From Ardenticatenaceae bacterium (GTDB lineage Bacteria > Chloroflexota > Anaerolineae > Promineifilales > Promineifilaceae), in the NCBI GenBank assembly GCA_020634495.1, contig JACKBR010000058.1:1-28433 (forward strand): a stretch of 28,433 bases of DNA. The letters run 5' to 3'. Shown one piece after another: positions 1 to 6,817 of this stretch. How positions within the stretch are numbered: the first letter of the stretch is position 1; each line of letters opens with the position of its first letter. The notes below the pieces were generated by a model, which did no database searches, was not told the origin of the DNA, and worked only from the letters and a program-made list of their open reading frames with translations. The position numbers and the translations under genes are program-made.

Positions 1-573
1 AACGACCGTACCCGTACCTTTTTCCACCGGCATGGATTCCCCGGTGATAGCGCTTTCATCTACCGCAGAACGGCCGTCGATCACGTCACCATCTACCGGA
101 ATTTTAGCCCCTGGTTTTATCAATACTGTCTCACCAAGCACCACTTCGTAGGGCATGACTTCTAATTGCCGATCATTGCGCAGCACAATCGCTGTGGTGG
201 GGGCCAGTTCCAACAACCCCTGCAATACCCGGCGCGTCTGGCCCAGCGTGCGGGCCTCCAGGTATGCACCAAAGAGAAAAAGGAACGTAACGGCTGCCGC
301 TTCCCAATATTCACCAATAACCAGAGCGCCGGCAGCGGCAATCGTGACCAGAAGTTCGATACTAATGTGACGCTGGCGCAGGCTGCGCCAGGCGCGTTGG
401 GCAATGTCAAAACCCGCTATCAGGGCGGCTCCAGCCATCAATCCATTGTGCCAATTTACCTGACTAAGCAGATACTTGCTTCCCAATGCTAATAAGATGA
501 GCAAACCAGATACGGCCGTTAACAGTTGGCGTCGTTGTTTAGGTTGCTGCCACCATGTTTGTAATTGATTCAT
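1..573 (-). CDS. Heavy-metal P1B-type ATPase, N-terminal part (cut by window edge)
   Basis: Reading leftward from ATG at 573-571, 191 codons stay open to the window edge, so only the N-terminal third is present. It begins MNQLQTWWQQ and has no N-terminal metal-binding HMA domain. Hydrophobic segments follow, then an actuator domain ending in the TGES phosphatase motif (AITGESMPVEKG) near residue 183. The catalytic DKTG and the metal-selecting CPx motif lie beyond the edge. The AAAGALVIGEYWEAAAV stretch resembles Zn/Cd/Pb-type (ZntA/CadA) ATPases more than CopA, so the substrate is left open. A GGGAG Shine-Dalgarno sits 9 nt before the ATG. The detached HMA protein at 749-964, transcribed in the same direction, probably supplies the missing metal-binding domain and shares its transcript. 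Confidence 0.85.
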   Translation of the reverse strand, partial: MNQLQTWWQQPKQRRQLLTAVSGLLILLALGSKYLLSQVNWHNGLMAGAALIAGFDIAQRAWRSLRQRHISIELLVTIAAAGALVIGEYWEAAAVTFLFLFGAYLEARTLGQTRRVLQGLLELAPTTAIVLRNDRQLEVMPYEVVLGETVLIKPGAKIPVDGDVIDGRSAVDESAITGESMPVEKGTGTVV

Positions 574-593
574 GTTCAAAATCTCCCAACGAC

Positions 594-622
594 TAGATAC
601 TTCCAACTATAAGAAGTATCTA
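594..622. promoter_or_regulatory. 10-bp perfect dyad just upstream of the P-ATPase gene
   Basis: TAGATACTTC (594-603) and its reverse complement GAAGTATCTA (613-622) flank a 9-nt centre, 21 nt ahead of the ATPase start. The position fits a metalloregulator operator or an RNA hairpin in the HMA-ATPase transcript. Which it is cannot be decided from sequence. Confidence 0.5.
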
Positions 623-625
623 AGT

Positions 626-679
626 GGAGAACAAAAAGTCCCTTAAAAACAATCGTCTTATTTGAACCTTTTGTTCTCC
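626..679. repeat. 11-bp inverted repeat between HMA and P-ATPase genes
   Basis: GGAGAACAAAA at 626-636 and TTTTGTTCTCC at 669-679 are exact reverse complements separated by 32 nt. The repeat lies in the 175-bp gap between the two metal-transport genes, next to the dyad at 594-622. It may fold in the mRNA or act as a second operator. Confidence 0.45.
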
Positions 680-748
680 TGAAAGTAAATCACAGGTTAT
701 GCTCAGGTTTTTAAGCAACTATTCGTGATTTACTTAGTCGTCACTAAC

Positions 749-964
749 TTAAAAGGCAGAAACTGCTGCTTCGTACCCGGTCTCGCGCACGGTTTGCACC
801 AGAGTGGCTGCAGGCGTACTGTCCGGGTCATGCTCAATTTCAATACGACCCGTATTAAAATGAACTTTAGCGGTGGTCACCCCATCCAATCCCTGCAGCG
901 CCTTTTCGATCTTGGCTACACAGGAAGGGCAGGAAAGGTCTTGACTTCTAAGTAAGGTTTTCAT
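749..964 (-). CDS. Small HMA-domain metallochaperone
   Basis: A 71-residue protein consisting of one heavy-metal-associated (HMA, ferredoxin-fold) domain. The metal-binding loop is S11-C12-P13-S14-C15, a CxxC pair, followed by the usual VAKIEKAL helix. The length matches CopZ/MerP-type chaperones. CPSC with a preceding Asp-Leu-Ser is more often seen in Zn/Cd-type HMA domains than the copper-type GMTCxxC, so the metal is uncertain. The start is well supported: AAGGAGA lies 7 nt before ATG 964. It precedes, in the same direction, an ATPase that lacks its own HMA domain; the likely role is cytoplasmic metal delivery to or regulation of that pump. An FNR-like promoter (1005-1046) lies just upstream. 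Confidence 0.85.
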   Translation of the reverse strand: MKTLLRSQDLSCPSCVAKIEKALQGLDGVTTAKVHFNTGRIEIEHDPDSTPAATLVQTVRETGYEAAVSAF

Positions 965-1004
965 GGTTCATCTCCTTTTTTGAATAAAATGTTTCTTTAC
1001 AGTT

Positions 1005-1046
1005 AGCGTAGCGAAAAGGAGACGGCAGTTACATGATCTGGCTCAA
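1005..1046 (-). promoter_or_regulatory. FNR-like box plus -10 upstream of HMA gene
   Basis: Read on the minus strand, TTGAG-CCAG-ATCAT (1046-1033) matches TTGAT-N4-ATCAA at 8 of 10 defined bases. Exactly 22 nt later comes TACGCT (1010-1005), a -10 with T, A and T at the key positions. This is the geometry of a class II FNR-activated promoter (box centred at -41.5) and is identical to the two better boxes in this window. Confidence 0.5.
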
Positions 1047-1070
1047 ATAACTACATCTGGAGAAAAAGTT

Positions 1071-1102
1071 GAAGGCCCAAAAAGTATACTTTTTGGGCCT
1101 TC
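1071..1102. terminator. Perfect 32-bp palindrome, probable terminator of the Crp gene
   Basis: GAAGGCCCAAAAAGTA is followed immediately by its reverse complement. It can fold to a 14-bp stem with a TATA loop. It lies 28 nt after the stop of the leftward Crp/Fnr gene, and on that strand an AACTTTTTC tract follows the stem, as expected of an intrinsic terminator. Confidence 0.75.
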
Positions 1103-1130
1103 AGGTTGTTGAGGGGGTTGTTGTTATAAA

Positions 1131-1886
1131 TCAGCTACCGGTCTCTGTACCGGCAATCTTTTCCAGCCTTGTCATGTCGGTAATGGCAATCCATTGCCGG
1201 CCAGTGCGAACAAGGCCTTCTTTCTGAAATTGGCTGACAATGCGACTGGCCGTTTCGGTCGTTGTGCCGGTCATTTGGGCCAGGTCAACCCGGGAAAGCG
1301 GCATTTGAATGAGTACAACCTCATTAGAGACTTCCCCCAGTTTCTCGGCCAGTTTAAGCAGCACGGCAGCGATACGTTGTTCAACCGAATCAGTGCTGAG
1401 CTGTCGCACAATTTCTCGGGTTTCACGCAGGCGTCTGGCTGTGATATCCAAGACTTTTAACGCAACCAGAGGATACCGCTTTAGCAAAGTATGGAACGCT
1501 TCGGCATTGATGCTGAGCACGCAAACGGCTGTGTGCCTGGGCTGTATCTGGATAGAGTTCATCTGCTAACGGCGAGAAACTCCCAAAATAATCGCCCGGT
1601 TGAGAACATCCAGCAATACATCTTGGCCAGTCAAAGAATGGCGAAGTAATTTTACCTGACCGGCAGCGACAACATACAGATTTGTTGCCCTTTCACCGCT
1701 AAAGTAGATGGATTCTCCGGGTTGGAAACCGTATTCACGAAACTGCTCATTGACAATGCCAATCTCAGCGGCGGCAAGATTGTTGAAGAATGGAACCTTT
1801 TGCAAACTAGTCAGGCGCATATTTACCGAACAGGTAGCCGGTTCCACTGTTTCAACTTTTACGGGTGTATTACGACGTGTTGACAT
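1131..1886 (-). pseudogene. Crp/Fnr-family regulator broken by two compensating indels
   Basis: Together the pieces encode one Crp/Fnr protein of about 250 residues. The N-terminal effector (cNMP-type) barrel reads from MSTRRNTPVK to QDVLLDVLN, and the C-terminal winged HTH contains TTTETASRIVSQF. Around 1595-1600 one C appears missing from a CCC run. In the shifted frame the expected PGDYFGSFSPLADELYPDTAQ follows, and around 1528-1540 one extra base restores the original frame at TAVCVLSINAEAF. As written, a TAG at 1566-1568 stops translation. The E-T-A-S-R recognition helix fits TTGAT half-sites like those in this window. No FNR-type cysteine cluster is seen. ATG 1886 has GAGAAG upstream. 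The defect may be real or a consensus error. Confidence 0.75.
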
Positions 1887-2001
1887 TGTTATATGCTTCT
1901 CGATTAAGATGCTCATTACCAACTGAGCCAAACAAGTTGTTGCTACTGTATGATGACAATATGCTAAATGAACATTGTTCGTTACGCTGGCTAAGGTAGA
2001 T

Positions 2002-2032
2002 GGGCTGTCGAACCCTGTCAATTCGACAGCCC
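2002..2032. terminator. Hairpin after the ferredoxin gene
   Basis: GGGCTGTCGAA (2002-2012) pairs perfectly with TTCGACAGCCC (2022-2032) over an 11-bp stem with a 9-nt loop. It begins 10 nt beyond the ferredoxin stop in the direction of transcription. There is no clear U-run, so it is a terminator or 3'-end stabiliser rather than a textbook intrinsic terminator. Confidence 0.55.
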
Positions 2033-2041
2033 CAATTTCGG

Positions 2042-2452
2042 CTACATATCCAGTGCGTCGTATCCCGGCCCTTCAGCGAAGAATTCATAGTTAGGTGGAA
2101 TGTCTTCCGTTAGGTCCAAAATTTCGCCGCCCTGGAGCTGTTTGGCGTTTAACAACTTCACGGGATGGCCGTCAACTTCACCTTCAAACGGCTGGCCATC
2201 TGGGAGTAATTCTTTCGAATTATTGATCCAGATGCCAGGCGGTGCCTCATAATCATAAGGCACCTCTTCCTCGGGGAAGATCGCTTCGTAAGGGCATTCC
2301 GGCACACAGGCGCCGCAATCGATGCAGGTATCAGGGTCAATATACAACCAGGGCCATTCCGGCTCCGGCTGACCAAGAACCATGCACTCCACCGGGCACA
2401 CATCCACGCAAGCTGTGTCTCGTAAACATAGCCGAGTGATTATATGGGTCAT
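2042..2452 (-). CDS. Two-cluster (7Fe/8Fe-type) ferredoxin with C-terminal extension
   Basis: A 136-residue electron carrier. The first cluster motif uses C9, C15, C19 and C23 (CLRDTACVDVCPVEC), a compact version of the seven-iron ferredoxin pattern. The second is a classical 4Fe-4S motif with C43, C46, C49 and C53 (CIDCGACVPECP). About 75 residues of acidic, Trp/Tyr-bearing tail follow, longer than in simple ferredoxins. I chose ATG 2452 over GTG 2458 because AAAGGAAA is well spaced only for the ATG. It is monocistronic by appearance, with its own FNR-type promoter at 2531-2572. An anaerobically induced cytoplasmic electron donor is the likely role; the redox partner is unknown. Confidence 0.9.
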   Translation of the reverse strand: MTHIITRLCLRDTACVDVCPVECMVLGQPEPEWPWLYIDPDTCIDCGACVPECPYEAIFPEEEVPYDYEAPPGIWINNSKELLPDGQPFEGEVDGHPVKLLNAKQLQGGEILDLTEDIPPNYEFFAEGPGYDALDM

Positions 2453-2530
2453 AGGCACTTTCCTTTATTGATGATGGTACGGTCGTCTGTTCTACCGCAC
2501 CAATCACATTAAAAAACTTTATCTAGTTAC

Positions 2531-2572
2531 AGATTAGTCGCTTAGCGCGCTCTGAGCCTTGATCCACATCAA
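2531..2572 (-). promoter_or_regulatory. Perfect FNR box and -10 upstream of the ferredoxin gene
   Basis: On the minus strand TTGAT-GTGG-ATCAA (2572-2559) matches the FNR/DNR consensus at all ten defined bases. After exactly 22 nt comes TAATCT (2536-2531), a plausible -10. The box centre falls at about -41.5, the class II activator position. The ferredoxin ATG is about 80 nt farther on. Confidence 0.8.
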
Positions 2573-2590
2573 GTAGGCAACAAACGTGTC

Positions 2591-3604
2591 CTACTCGTGG
2601 TCCAGATACCATCGCAAAGCCCCGGCAATTAGTTCCGGATCCGTATCGTAGGAAAAAGTTGCCCGCAGTATACCTTCTCTATCCAAGAGATAAGATCGCG
2701 TTGAATGGTCAATGGTGTATACAGCATCAGTTCCACTGTCCAGGCGGCGTTCGTAGTAAAAACCGTAGTCCGGTTGAATGCGAGCCAGCGTATTATCATC
2801 AGCAGAAAATCCAACAAAATCCGGATCAAAGTTAGCCAGATAGGGCTGCATCAACGCAACGGTATCTCGATCGGCATCGACGCTGATAAAAACAAACGCA
2901 ACTTCTTTGGCGGCTGCGCCCAGCAGCGCTTTGGCATTCTTATAATCAACCAGGGTCAACGGACAAAAATCAGGGCAGTGCATGTAACCATAGAAGATAA
3001 CGCGCCAACGGCCGTTTAAGTCACTCAGCGCAGCTACATCTGGGCGGGTACTGGGTGCGCTAAAATCCTGTACTGTTACCGGCGGGCTGGTAACTTGCCC
3101 CACAAAGGTTCCCTCAGCATCCGCCAATAATGATGCCGTCGTCAACGTGTCGACCCCCTCAACTGGTTCTAGCGAGACAATTGCCTCAACCTCTAGCCGG
3201 GCACCTGAATCGAACGTCAAGGTCAACAGGATCGTGTCACCGGCCACCAGCGGTGCCGATAAACCGATCAGCATGATATGCTCGCCGCCCGGCTTTAGCT
3301 GCACCGTCTCTCCCGCCGGGATTTCAACTGCTTCTACCGGACGCATTTGCATCAAATCCCCATCCATCTCTGTTTTGTGAATTTCGGCACTATCCGCTAC
3401 GGCCGTCTCGACCCCAACCAATTGCTGAGGGGAATGGCCGTTATTGGCAATTTGCAGGTAGGCGGCGCTCATGACATCTGCCGGGCGTACCCAGGCTCCG
3501 TTCACCTGTAATGAGTCTGCATCAGCTTGTGCCGGAGTGCAGGCTACAAAAACAGCCAGCAGCAGCAGCAAAAAGAGAACAATCAACCACATTTTTTTTG
3601 TCAT
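2591..3604 (-). CDS. PCu(A)C-SCO1 fusion lipoprotein, copper chaperone
   Basis: A 337-residue exported copper-handling protein. Residues 1-22 are a lipoprotein-type signal with lipobox-like FVAC and C22 as the anchor. Residues about 30-145 form a PCu(A)C domain with the exact ligand spacing H76-x10-M87-x21-H109-x-M111. Residues about 175-337 form a SCO1/SenC thioredoxin-fold domain with C210-PDF-C214 and the copper/redox His H300 (TIDHSTRSYLL). The two functions are usually separate proteins that cooperate in loading copper centres. ATG 3604 is preferred because GGGAAG lies 8 nt before it. The gene follows nirK on the same strand after 122 nt, so it probably helps metallate NirK, or a cytochrome oxidase, outside the membrane. 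Confidence 0.92.
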   Translation of the reverse strand: MTKKMWLIVLFLLLLLAVFVACTPAQADADSLQVNGAWVRPADVMSAAYLQIANNGHSPQQLVGVETAVADSAEIHKTEMDGDLMQMRPVEAVEIPAGETVQLKPGGEHIMLIGLSAPLVAGDTILLTLTFDSGARLEVEAIVSLEPVEGVDTLTTASLLADAEGTFVGQVTSPPVTVQDFSAPSTRPDVAALSDLNGRWRVIFYGYMHCPDFCPLTLVDYKNAKALLGAAAKEVAFVFISVDADRDTVALMQPYLANFDPDFVGFSADDNTLARIQPDYGFYYERRLDSGTDAVYTIDHSTRSYLLDREGILRATFSYDTDPELIAGALRWYLDHE

Positions 3605-3629
3605 GTCTTGCACTTCCCGGTTAAGCGAA

Positions 3630-3676
3630 TCCACAGATGGTGCAGAAATTTTGGCTCAACCTGCACCACCTGTGGA
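3630..3676. repeat. 16-bp near-perfect stem-loop between nirK and the SCO gene
   Basis: The arms at 3630-3645 and 3661-3676 pair over 16 positions with a single A-C mismatch and a 15-nt loop. It lies in the 122-bp spacer of the presumed nirK-SCO transcript, without a U-run. An mRNA processing or differential-stability element is more likely than a full terminator. Confidence 0.55.
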
Positions 3677-3726
3677 TAGAAGTTTATCTTTTTAGGTCAG
3701 TTCCATTGCTGGCGTGGAACGGTTGT

Positions 3727-5583
3727 TTAATGGCCAGACTCCTCAGGAAAACCCTCCGCCCCGAAAATATCAGGGTTTTCTTCACCCTCGGCATAGAGGA
3801 AACCAACCAGCCCCCGCTCCAAACGGCTCAAAGCGTGGTCGACCATAATGTACCGACCTGGCACATCCATTGTAAATTCAACCACCGTTGCCCCACCGGG
3901 AGGCACCATCGTCGTTTGCACATCCTCCAGCGGTGGCGAACTTAAAGATGCCATCGGATAAACCCGGTCAAAAATTTCACCAATCATGTGGAAGGAGGAA
4001 ATTTTGTTAGGCCCTCCGACACCGAAATAAATGCGAACGCTGTCACCAACCGCGGTGCGCATAGCATACTCATCCAGCGTAAGGGCATTGGCTGCCCCAT
4101 TAAACACATAATATTGCGGTGTCTCATTGAGCATTTGTTGATGGCTAAAGGTGAGATGTCCCTCCGTGCCAAACGGCTGCTCAGTGTAAATTTCACCCTG
4201 CATCACATAAAATTCATGATCTACCGATGGTAAACCCTCTTCCGGTTCCACCAAAATCAGACCATACATCCCACTGGAAATGTGGTGGGCAATACTGGGA
4301 GTCGCGCAATGATATACATAGAGTCCTGGCTGCAGCGCCCGGAAGTTAAAGGTTGAAACTTCCCCAGCCATCGTCTGGGTAAACTCCGCACCCCCACCTG
4401 GACCAGTCACAGCATGCAGATCAATGGAATGGGGCAAGATGCTCTCAATTTGGTTATTAATGCGCACTTCCATCGTGTCACCGATGCGCATACGCAGCAT
4501 GGGCCCCGGCACCTGGCCATTGAAGGTCATGTATCGGAAAGTGGAGCCATCATCCAGCTGGCCATCTACTTCCATTGCGGTCAATTCAACTACATGATGT
4601 TGAGGCTCGGTGGTCGTAATGGGTGGCGGCAAATCGGCCGGATTGCGAATGATGGAAACAGCATCGGCAACAGCTGGACCCGCAGAAACAGTGCTCATGG
4701 CATGATCCATACTCCCGCCAACTGATTGGGCCATCGCGGCTTCATCGCCGATGCTAACTACCCCCTCTACTCGCAGCACCCCTTCCAGGCCGGCATCTCT
4801 CTGTCCTGGCAGCGAAGCGTAATAATGAAACATACCGAGTTGATCCACCACAAACTCAACAGTGGCTGATTCATCGGCTGCTGTTAGCTCGCCTGATGAA
4901 ACGTCAAACGCGTCAATTTTCAGATCATAGGCATTGACACTATCGTTGATGAGGGTGAGGCGGATCGTATCGCCTAGATGGGCAGACAGTTCCGGATTCA
5001 GAACGCCATCAATATAGCCACCGACGCCAACAAAGCCTGCCTCATCTGCCGATGTACGCAGGCTGTATTCAATCACGGTAGGGACTGAAGAGCCGTCTGG
5101 GTGGGCCAGATAGGCGATCACGTTGTCTACTTCCTCAGAAGATAGCTGTAAGTTGGGCATGGGCACATTGTTGTGCTCGGCTAACAGTTCAGTTGCAGTC
5201 GGATCGCCCTCGGCCAGCATTACGTCAGGCTCCGTAATCCAGCGCGCCAACCAGTCGGGATCGCGCTGTTGGGTCACACCCTGCAAGTCTGGCCCTACTC
5301 TAACACCTTCACCGATAGTGTGACAGGCCGTGCATTTGGCTGTGAATATTTCCTGTCCTAGGGCTATCGATCTCGCTTCGGCTGGTTGGTCCACAGTAGA
5401 AACGGCCGCTCCATTGGCCCCGGCCGCTGTTGTTCCTGATTGATCTCGAATGGAAAACGCAAGTAAGGCTGCGCCGCCGATACATAGCAATGCTATAACG
5501 CCCACAAAAATTGCCAGATCACGGCTTGTAACTGGCCGTCTATCCCAGGGTAACTCAGAAGTTTGATTTGTCTGTATGCTCAT
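3727..5583 (-). CDS. nirK: Copper nitrite reductase with N-terminal cytochrome c and cupredoxin-like domains
   Basis: A 618-residue membrane-anchored enzyme reducing nitrite to nitric oxide. Residues 21-45 are an uncleaved-looking membrane anchor. Residues 70-165 are a class I cytochrome c (C84-TA-C87-H88, probable axial M142). Residues 170-275 are cupredoxin-like, but the expected Cys/His/Met copper ligands are replaced (A256, Q261, L266). Residues 325-605 are the two-domain NirK/AniA core. Type 1 copper ligands are H385, C426, H434 and M439; type 2 ligands are H390, H425 and H583; catalytic residues are D388 and H532. The haem domain probably feeds electrons directly to the type 1 site. ATG 5583 has GAGG 7 nt before it. 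Expression appears driven by the FNR-type promoter at 5660-5701. A SCO/PCuAC copper chaperone follows. Confidence 0.93.
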   Translation of the reverse strand: MSIQTNQTSELPWDRRPVTSRDLAIFVGVIALLCIGGAALLAFSIRDQSGTTAAGANGAAVSTVDQPAEARSIALGQEIFTAKCTACHTIGEGVRVGPDLQGVTQQRDPDWLARWITEPDVMLAEGDPTATELLAEHNNVPMPNLQLSSEEVDNVIAYLAHPDGSSVPTVIEYSLRTSADEAGFVGVGGYIDGVLNPELSAHLGDTIRLTLINDSVNAYDLKIDAFDVSSGELTAADESATVEFVVDQLGMFHYYASLPGQRDAGLEGVLRVEGVVSIGDEAAMAQSVGGSMDHAMSTVSAGPAVADAVSIIRNPADLPPPITTTEPQHHVVELTAMEVDGQLDDGSTFRYMTFNGQVPGPMLRMRIGDTMEVRINNQIESILPHSIDLHAVTGPGGGAEFTQTMAGEVSTFNFRALQPGLYVYHCATPSIAHHISSGMYGLILVEPEEGLPSVDHEFYVMQGEIYTEQPFGTEGHLTFSHQQMLNETPQYYVFNGAANALTLDEYAMRTAVGDSVRIYFGVGGPNKISSFHMIGEIFDRVYPMASLSSPPLEDVQTTMVPPGGATVVEFTMDVPGRYIMVDHALSRLERGLVGFLYAEGEENPDIFGAEGFPEESGH

Positions 5584-5643
5584 CCTTTCGCCTCAGTTAG
5601 TTTTAAATAGTCGTTTGGTCGATGCAGCCAGACATGGAGAAAT

Positions 5644-5658
5644 CGCCTGGCTCAGGCG
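5644..5658. promoter_or_regulatory. Short hairpin/dyad at the predicted nirK transcript start
   Basis: CGCCTG and CAGGCG (6-bp arms, GCT centre) span the transcription start predicted from the -10 at 5665-5660. It could be an operator for a second regulator or a 5' stabilising stem. Confidence 0.3.
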
Positions 5659-5659
5659 T

Positions 5660-5701
5660 AGGATAGGCTAGGGCGGTACGGTTGGCCTTGATCTATATCA
5701 A
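5660..5701 (-). promoter_or_regulatory. Perfect FNR box and -10 upstream of nirK
   Basis: On the minus strand TTGAT-ATAG-ATCAA (5701-5688) matches the FNR/DNR/NnrR consensus at all ten defined bases. Exactly 22 nt later is TATCCT (5665-5660). Predicted start is near 5653, about 70 nt ahead of the nirK ATG. The box almost touches the stop codon (5708) of the upstream Crp/Fnr gene. Confidence 0.85.
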
Positions 5702-5707
5702 GTTGGT

Positions 5708-6379
5708 TTAAAGTTGTGCCTGCTCGTGAAGGATTTCTGGCTCAGTAATGATAATGCGGTGGCGATCAAAGCGGATGGCACCGGCTTTTTCCAGGATACG
5801 AAGGGAGCGGCTAATGGATTCTGGCGTTGTCGCCAGGTGATTGGCAATTAGGGCACGTGTTATAGATGGATGCTTTAAGGATGGATTTTCGATCTGGTCA
5901 AGTAAAAAGTGAGCCAGGCGAGCCGTGACGGAATGCAGAGCCAGGTCTTCCATCCGTCCGGCTGCAAATCGAATTCGTTCTGTTAACCCTTGTATGATAG
6001 CCAGTGCCATTTCATGATCTGCTTGAAGCGCCTGGGAAAAAACGGCCGTGGCAATCACCCAGGCAGAGACATCGGTCACAGCCATCGTGCTGACGGGGTT
6101 GGGAGCACCATCGAGAGCAGCAATGTCGTTGAAGGTGTCTCCAGGACCCAAAATGTGGAGGATATATTCCTGTCCATCGGGGGAGAGTTTAAAGGCTTTG
6201 ACACGACCGTTTTCTACAATCCATAAGCCCGCAGACGGCTCGCCCTCCAGAAAAATTATCTCATTGGATGCAAATGTACGGTGTGCTGCCTGCTGGGCAA
6301 ATTGGTTTAAGGTAGATTCTGCTACATGGGCAAAATAAGGCATTTTTTCCAGCAAAGAACGAATGGAAAATTCACTCAT
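5708..6379 (-). CDS. Crp/Fnr-family regulator (DNR/NnrR-like), probable nirK activator
   Basis: A 223-residue transcription factor. Residues about 15-120 form the effector-binding barrel (NEIIFLEGEPSAGLWIVENG, then GPGDTFNDIAALDGAPNP). A dimerisation helix follows, and the C-terminal winged HTH spans about 150-215. The recognition helix T-P-E-S-I-S-R-S-L carries the E-x-x-S-R signature that reads TTGAT half-sites. It has no N-terminal cysteine cluster, so it is not an oxygen-sensing FNR; DNR/NnrR-type proteins responding to nitric oxide look like this, but the signal is inferred. The gene lies immediately upstream of nirK, whose promoter has a perfect cognate box. The start at 6379 follows a GGGGGG-rich Shine-Dalgarno. 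Confidence 0.88.
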   Translation of the reverse strand: MSEFSIRSLLEKMPYFAHVAESTLNQFAQQAAHRTFASNEIIFLEGEPSAGLWIVENGRVKAFKLSPDGQEYILHILGPGDTFNDIAALDGAPNPVSTMAVTDVSAWVIATAVFSQALQADHEMALAIIQGLTERIRFAAGRMEDLALHSVTARLAHFLLDQIENPSLKHPSITRALIANHLATTPESISRSLRILEKAGAIRFDRHRIIITEPEILHEQAQL

Positions 6380-6817
6380 TTAAGCCCCCCAATTGTGTTA
6401 GGCTGCGATAGAATGACGGATGACTTTATCATTTGTTTACTTTAACTCTGTTTTGCAATTTTCAAACGTTTTGAGCAACCAGTTTGTATTGCTCTGATTT
6501 AATGGAACAGTATATGAATATGCAGGTTGATGCAAAGTGTTTGTCTAGCCAACGTGCCCTTCTAACACAGCCAGCAAACGACCATTTTCCGCTACTCTCT
6601 ATCTTCCCGGAAGTTGAGAGCGGTCAGCGTATACAGATCGGCCGTTAGCTGGCAAAGTTGACTGGCTTGAGCCGGGGCCGTTTGTGGTTTATTTTGCTGC
6701 AAGGTGTTTAGGGGATTTTAGACCTTTCGGATTTTGTAGGATTTTGCGTGGTGGGTGAAACGTGATGCGTAAACGGAAATTACCCCCCGTTTACGCATCA
6801 CGCATTATTATTGCGGA
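6380..6817. other. 438-bp intergenic region between regulator and permease
   Basis: No convincing gene is seen on either strand. The left part (about 6400-6540) is AT-rich and should contain the promoter of the leftward Crp/Fnr gene. A TCGGCCGT near 6639 is one mismatch from the window-wide ACGGCCGT palindrome. The right part holds the inverted repeat listed at 6761-6802. Confidence 0.6.
6761..6802. terminator. 16-bp perfect inverted repeat after the TauE/SafE gene
   Basis: CGTGATGCGTAAACGG (6761-6776) and its exact reverse complement (6787-6802) flank a 10-nt C-rich loop. It starts 15 nt past the permease stop in the transcription direction. Only a short TTTC follows on that strand, so it may be a terminator or a small dispersed palindromic repeat. 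Confidence 0.6.

Noticed and set aside
1..573. Calling the P-type ATPase CopA (copper) from its neighbourhood
   Set aside because: The selectivity motif is outside the window and visible segments look closer to Zn/Cd-type pumps.
5708..6379. Calling this regulator an oxygen-sensing FNR
   Set aside because: It lacks the N-terminal cysteines needed for an iron-sulfur cluster.
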